A stretch of DNA of 18,090 nucleotides, from NCBI GenBank assembly GCA_934378145.1, contig CAKXXW010000034.1:1-18090 (forward strand), written 5' to 3'. A program made the translations under genes and the position numbers. Of this stretch, positions 14,748 to 18,090 are shown piece by piece; the first letter of the stretch is position 1, and every line of letters starts with the position of its first letter. Below the pieces are notes generated by a model. That model saw only the letters and a list, made by a program, of their open reading frames with translations, had not been told where the DNA came from and ran no database searches. This DNA comes from an uncultured Eubacteriales bacterium (lineage in GTDB: Bacteria; Bacillota; Clostridia; Oscillospirales; CAG-272).

Positions 14748-16031
14748 ATGAACCTCAAAAAATACCTTAAAGATCTTGAAAACTGCCCCTGCGGTCACAC
14801 CCATACATTCGACACCGAAGTCGTCGAGATCGGCTCCGGCATGACCGAAAAAGCCGGACAGATCCTCTCCGACGCGGGCTTCCCGAAGAAAGTTCTCATC
14901 GTCGGCGACGACAACACGATTAAGGTCTCCGAAGGCCTTCTCGAATCCCTCACCGGCGCGGGCTTTGATGTATCGAAAAAACTCATCTATGACAATATGA
15001 AATACGCCAGAGTCGAACAGGTGCGCGAGGTCGAAGCCCTTGCGAAGGATGTCGGCGGCATCATCTCGGTCGGTACCGGCTCGCTCAACGACATCTGCCG
15101 CGTCTCGGCATACGAGCTTGACAAGAAGTTCTGCATCTTCGCGACGGCTCCCTCGATGGACGGCTTTGCATCCGACACCGCCCCGATAATCGAAAACGAC
15201 TTCAAGATCTCGTGGAAGGCGCGCCAGCCGATGGTCATCATCGCCGACACGAAGATCCTTGCAAAATCCCCCGCAGAGCTTAAATCGGCGGGGTTCGGCG
15301 ACATGGTCGCAAAGTACCTCGGCGTTCTCGACTGGAAGATCTCGAACCTTCTGACCGGTGAATACTACTGCCCCGAGGTCGCGCAGCTCACCCTTGACGC
15401 CCTTGCAAAGTGCGTCTCTCTCGCCGACAAGGTCACAGCCGAGGATGAGGAATCCGCCGGCGCGATCATGGAAGCTCTCGTTCTCTCGGGACTCGCGATG
15501 AAGCTCGCGGGCTGCTCGCGTCCCGCCTCGGGATCCGAGCATGTTCTCTCGCACTATTGGGAATGTTACAAGCTCGCCCGCGGCATCTGGCCCGAATTCC
15601 ACGGCAAGAAGGTCGGAGTTGCCACCCTTGAGATGGTGAAGATCTACCGCAATGTCGCCGACCGCTACAAGACGGTACACGCCCACGCCGACACGACCGA
15701 TTGGGACAAGGTCTATGCTGCCTTCTCCGAGAAGCAGCTTCCCGATGTAAAGAAGCTCAACAACCCGACGATCACCGACAAGGTCGATCCGAAGCTGCTT
15801 GAGGAATCGTGGGAGCAGATCAGGCAGATGATCTACCACGACCTTCCGACCGAAGAAGAGCTTCGCCGCGTGATGAAGCTCGCCGGATGCGCGACAACGC
15901 CCGAGGAGATCCATGTCACCCCCGAGCTGTACGAGCTTGGCATCCGCTACCATAACTATATGAGGTATCGTATACACCTTCCGAGACTCTTCCCGATGCT
16001 TGATATAGATGTCATGAGCCTTGTAAAATAA
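14748..16031 (+). CDS. araM: sn-glycerol-1-phosphate dehydrogenase (AraM/EgsA family)
   Basis: Reduces dihydroxyacetone phosphate to sn-glycerol-1-phosphate with NAD(P)H, in the cytoplasm. In Bacillus subtilis AraM supplies G1P to PcrB for heptaprenylglyceryl phosphate; in archaea the related enzyme starts ether-lipid synthesis. The 427-residue protein has GTGSLNDICR (109-118), TAPSMDGFASDTAPI (133-147), AGFGDMVAK (181-189), SRPASGSEHVLSH (257-269) and FHGKKVGVA (284-292). D185, H265 and H285 are the likely metal ligands by comparison with AraM. An N-terminal CPCGHTH (13-19) is not in B. subtilis AraM. The start at 14748 has AAAGGA with a seven-base spacer. It overlaps the ABC exporter gene by one base (TAATG). 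Confidence 0.9.
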   Translation: MNLKKYLKDLENCPCGHTHTFDTEVVEIGSGMTEKAGQILSDAGFPKKVLIVGDDNTIKVSEGLLESLTGAGFDVSKKLIYDNMKYARVEQVREVEALAKDVGGIISVGTGSLNDICRVSAYELDKKFCIFATAPSMDGFASDTAPIIENDFKISWKARQPMVIIADTKILAKSPAELKSAGFGDMVAKYLGVLDWKISNLLTGEYYCPEVAQLTLDALAKCVSLADKVTAEDEESAGAIMEALVLSGLAMKLAGCSRPASGSEHVLSHYWECYKLARGIWPEFHGKKVGVATLEMVKIYRNVADRYKTVHAHADTTDWDKVYAAFSEKQLPDVKKLNNPTITDKVDPKLLEESWEQIRQMIYHDLPTEEELRRVMKLAGCATTPEEIHVTPELYELGIRYHNYMRYRIHLPRLFPMLDIDVMSLVK

Positions 16032-17755
16032 TGCGGAGGCGTACACCTTCCGAATGTGAAAAGCAGTTCATGTACGGAAACCGGAAGAACTATGTTCTGA
16101 CGGTATTTGCGCTCGTTATCTCGGCAGCCACAGATGTGGCGCTCGCCTTTATGCTGCTCTATGTCTTCGAGGCTGCCGGGAACACGACGGACGGGAGCCT
16201 TGCCTTCGCGGCGGGCTTCGGAGCCGGCTTCTGCCTGCTCTACCTTCTCTTCCGTTTCCTGAAGCGCAGGTATATGAACCGCTATCTCAAGACCGCGCTC
16301 TCTCAGTTCAAGGACTATATCTTCTGCCGCATACTCGGCAAGTCGATATCCTCTTTCGGGCGGGAAAGCTCGGCAAAATTCATCTCGGCATTCTCAAATG
16401 ACCTCAATTCGATAGAGCAGAACTACCTCATCGGCTCGCTCAATATAATAGGCGCCCTGCTCTCCTTCATCGGCTCGGCGATCGCCATGCTGATAATCTC
16501 ATGGAAGCTCGCCCTTCCGCTCATCGCCTTCGCCGTGATATTTCTCGGGCTGTCGCTCGTCTACGGCAACCGCCTTGTGTCAAAGGAGAAGACGACCTCG
16601 AACGAGAATATGTCCTTTATAGATCAGGTCAAAGACCTTCTGAACGGCTTCATCGTCATAAAGAGCTTCAAGGCGGAAAACGAGGTCAGAGAGATATTCA
16701 GAAAACAGAACGCAACGCTCGAGACGGCGAAGCAGAACAGGCGCGTCACCTCCGACACCGTTTCGATAATCAGCGACATATCCTCGCTCGTGCTGAATCT
16801 TACCCTTTTCGGGCTTGGATTCTTTATGATCTATGTAATAAACGACAGGTCGGTCGACGCCGCGGTGTTTATGGCGTTCCTCCAGCTCACGGGCTATATG
16901 CTCGTCCCGATCCGCCAGCTCGGCATCGGCATATCGAACCGCCGCGCAGCGCAGGCGCTCATCGACCGGATCGCCGATGCGGTCGAAAACGAGCCGGAGG
17001 TGAACGAGACACGCACGGAAGTCCTTGACGGCATCGACAACGGGATAACGCTCGAGGATCTTTCCTTTGCTTACGACGACAAGAAGGGGACGCTCGATCA
17101 TGTGAGCTTTCACTTTGAGAAGGGCAAGAGCTACGCCATCGTAGGCGGGAGCGGAAGCGGCAAATCGACCCTGCTGAAGCTGATCCTCGGGTACTATGAG
17201 GACTACACGGGATCGCTTAAGATCGGCGGGAAAGAGATCAGGAATGTGAGTCTTGACAGCCTCTATGACTGGGTGTCGGTGATACAGCAGGATGTCTTTC
17301 TCTTCGACAGCAGTCTTAAGGACAACATCACGATGTTCCGCGAATTCAGCGAGGAGAGCCTCAACGACGCGATAAGCAAGGCGGGACTTTCGCACCTTGT
17401 CGCCGAGAAGGGCGAGGACTACTCCTGCGGAGAATCGGGTCACAACCTCTCGGGAGGCGAAAAGCAGAGAGTCTCCATCGCCCGTTGCCTGCTCCGCGGC
17501 ACGCCCGTGCTGCTCATGGACGAGGCTACGGCGGCGCTCGACTCCGAGACAGCCTTTTCGGTCACGAACGAGATACTCAACATCGACGGGCTGACAAGGA
17601 TAATCGTCACCCACGGGCTTGAGGAAGCTCTGCTCCGCCGCTACGACGAGATAATCGTCATTCAGGGCGGAAAGATCACCGAGACCGGACACTTTGACGA
17701 CCTCATGGCACAGAAGGGTTACTTCTACTCGCTCTACAATGTTTTTCAGTCGTGA
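16031..17755 (+). CDS. ABC half-exporter, fused permease and ATPase
   Basis: A 574-residue type I exporter half in the cytoplasmic membrane, expected to work as a dimer. Hydrophobic segments lie near residues 20-45, 57-77, 135-155, 158-178, 250-270 and 278-295. The ATPase has Walker A GGSGSGKS (372-379), Q-loop VIQQDVFLF near 417-425, signature LSGGE (473-477), Walker B LLMDEA (494-499) and the switch histidine H528 (THG). All catalytic residues are intact. The ATG at 16031 overlaps the stop of the preceding gene (TAATG), which favours translational coupling, but no ribosome binding site precedes it. A GGAGG at 16035-16039 lies downstream of that ATG and about 30 bases before another in-frame ATG at 16070, so the start is unsettled. 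The substrate is unknown; co-expression with G1P dehydrogenase hints at a lipid-like or glycerol-phosphate-derived molecule, which is an inference only. Confidence 0.9.
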   Translation: MRRRTPSECEKQFMYGNRKNYVLTVFALVISAATDVALAFMLLYVFEAAGNTTDGSLAFAAGFGAGFCLLYLLFRFLKRRYMNRYLKTALSQFKDYIFCRILGKSISSFGRESSAKFISAFSNDLNSIEQNYLIGSLNIIGALLSFIGSAIAMLIISWKLALPLIAFAVIFLGLSLVYGNRLVSKEKTTSNENMSFIDQVKDLLNGFIVIKSFKAENEVREIFRKQNATLETAKQNRRVTSDTVSIISDISSLVLNLTLFGLGFFMIYVINDRSVDAAVFMAFLQLTGYMLVPIRQLGIGISNRRAAQALIDRIADAVENEPEVNETRTEVLDGIDNGITLEDLSFAYDDKKGTLDHVSFHFEKGKSYAIVGGSGSGKSTLLKLILGYYEDYTGSLKIGGKEIRNVSLDSLYDWVSVIQQDVFLFDSSLKDNITMFREFSEESLNDAISKAGLSHLVAEKGEDYSCGESGHNLSGGEKQRVSIARCLLRGTPVLLMDEATAALDSETAFSVTNEILNIDGLTRIIVTHGLEEALLRRYDEIIVIQGGKITETGHFDDLMAQKGYFYSLYNVFQS

Positions 17756-17768
17756 ATTATGATAACAA

Positions 17769-17813
17769 AAAAGCAGGATCCGGCAGCAAAGTCGGAACCT
17801 GCTTTTGTTTTTA
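17769..17813 (+). terminator. Terminator of the G1P dehydrogenase-ABC operon
   Basis: AAAAGCAGG (17769-17777) pairs with CCTGCTTTT (17798-17806), with an inner TCCG/CGGA pairing after one mismatch. The tail is TTTTGTTTTTA. It directly abuts the left end of repeat copy C. Confidence 0.8.
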
Positions 17814-18090
17814 TAGGGCGTTCGTCTTCAAAAAGGCATCGGCGCTTTTTCTTTTGCCTTTAGCAGGCACAAAAGAAAAAGCTAAGCAAAAAGAAAATGC
17901 CGTTGGAAAGATTTCGCCGCCTGCGGGCGACGACGGGGGGGAAATGCGGGGCGCCGCCCCACACCCCGCAAGCCTTTAAAAAGGCTTGACCTAAACTTGA
18001 TAAACGCTTCGGGTGAAGACCTCGCCCTTCGGTGAATAAACCGCGATCCACCGCCGCGGGTCGTACCCGCAAAAGGCTTGACCTAAACTT
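17812..18090 (+). repeat. Interspersed repeat, copy C (runs off the window)
   Basis: The third copy begins TATAGGGCGTTCGTCTTC. Its 64-bp core (17841-17904) is identical to copy A. It continues with a shorter CGCC/GGCG hairpin, a GCGGGG/CCCCGC hairpin, CAAGCCTTT/AAAGGCTTG, TTGACCTAAACTTGA, GCTTCGGGTGAAGACCTC and ATAAACCGCGAT. A three-base-loop hairpin GCGGGT-CGT-ACCCGC (18056-18070) follows. Then AAAAGGCTTGACCTAAACTT (18071-18090) repeats a module already seen at 17979-17998, so a further unit may continue beyond the edge. The 335 bp after the ABC gene hold only the terminator and this repeat; no gene is supported. Confidence 0.85.

Noticed and set aside
14718..16046. A 442-codon open frame antisense to the G1P dehydrogenase
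   Set aside because: The sense frame has the full AraM motif set, promoter and ribosome binding site. The antisense frame is a composition shadow.

Overview
The window looks like a chromosomal segment of a moderately GC-rich, probably spore-forming anaerobe of the class Clostridia (Oscillospirales or Christensenellales-like). This is an inference. It rests on strong AGGAGG-type ribosome binding sites, Bacillus-type TTGACA/TATAAT promoters, an oxygen-sensitive Fe-S serine dehydratase, a YtvI-like AI-2E membrane protein, a KsgA with the clostridial-style MDLCDI start, and a bacterial AraM-type glycerol-1-phosphate dehydrogenase. No phage, transposase, CRISPR or toxin-antitoxin gene is visible.

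Layout. (1) 1-2633, plus strand: a terminator, a consensus promoter, then a two-gene operon of L-serine dehydratase and an FAD-dependent oxidoreductase, closed by a terminator. (2) 2632-7261, minus strand: a MarR regulator and an ABC exporter (start to end on that strand), then a 264-bp gap holding repeat copy A, then a HAD phosphatase and the YtvI-like permease. The MarR promoter carries two perfect inverted repeats that look like operators. (3) 7420-9675, plus strand: aspartate kinase and an MgtC-family membrane protein, ending in a strong, probably two-way terminator. (4) 9692-13872, minus strand: ksgA and, 18 bp after it, a very large CehA/McbA-type PHP metallohydrolase. (5) 13922-14079: tRNA-Thr(CGT) with its own promoter, and a perfect terminator palindrome that begins inside the tRNA 3' end. 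(6) 14081-14590: no gene; an array of seven small three-base-loop hairpins followed by repeat copy B. (7) 14672-17813: a consensus promoter, then glycerol-1-phosphate dehydrogenase overlapping an ABC half-exporter, and a terminator. (8) 17812 to the end: repeat copy C, which runs off the window.

What stands out. The protein genes are mostly recognisable families. The unusual signal is the intergenic DNA: a roughly 230-290-bp modular repeat occurs three times in the same orientation, with a 64-bp core that is identical in two copies and differs at one base in the third. It is followed by hairpins whose stems are kept while their sequence changes. Together with the hairpin array it suggests a family of structured, possibly mobile, interspersed elements. 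The G1P dehydrogenase/ABC exporter pair and the PHP protein with two lamin-tail-like modules are the most interesting protein-level observations.
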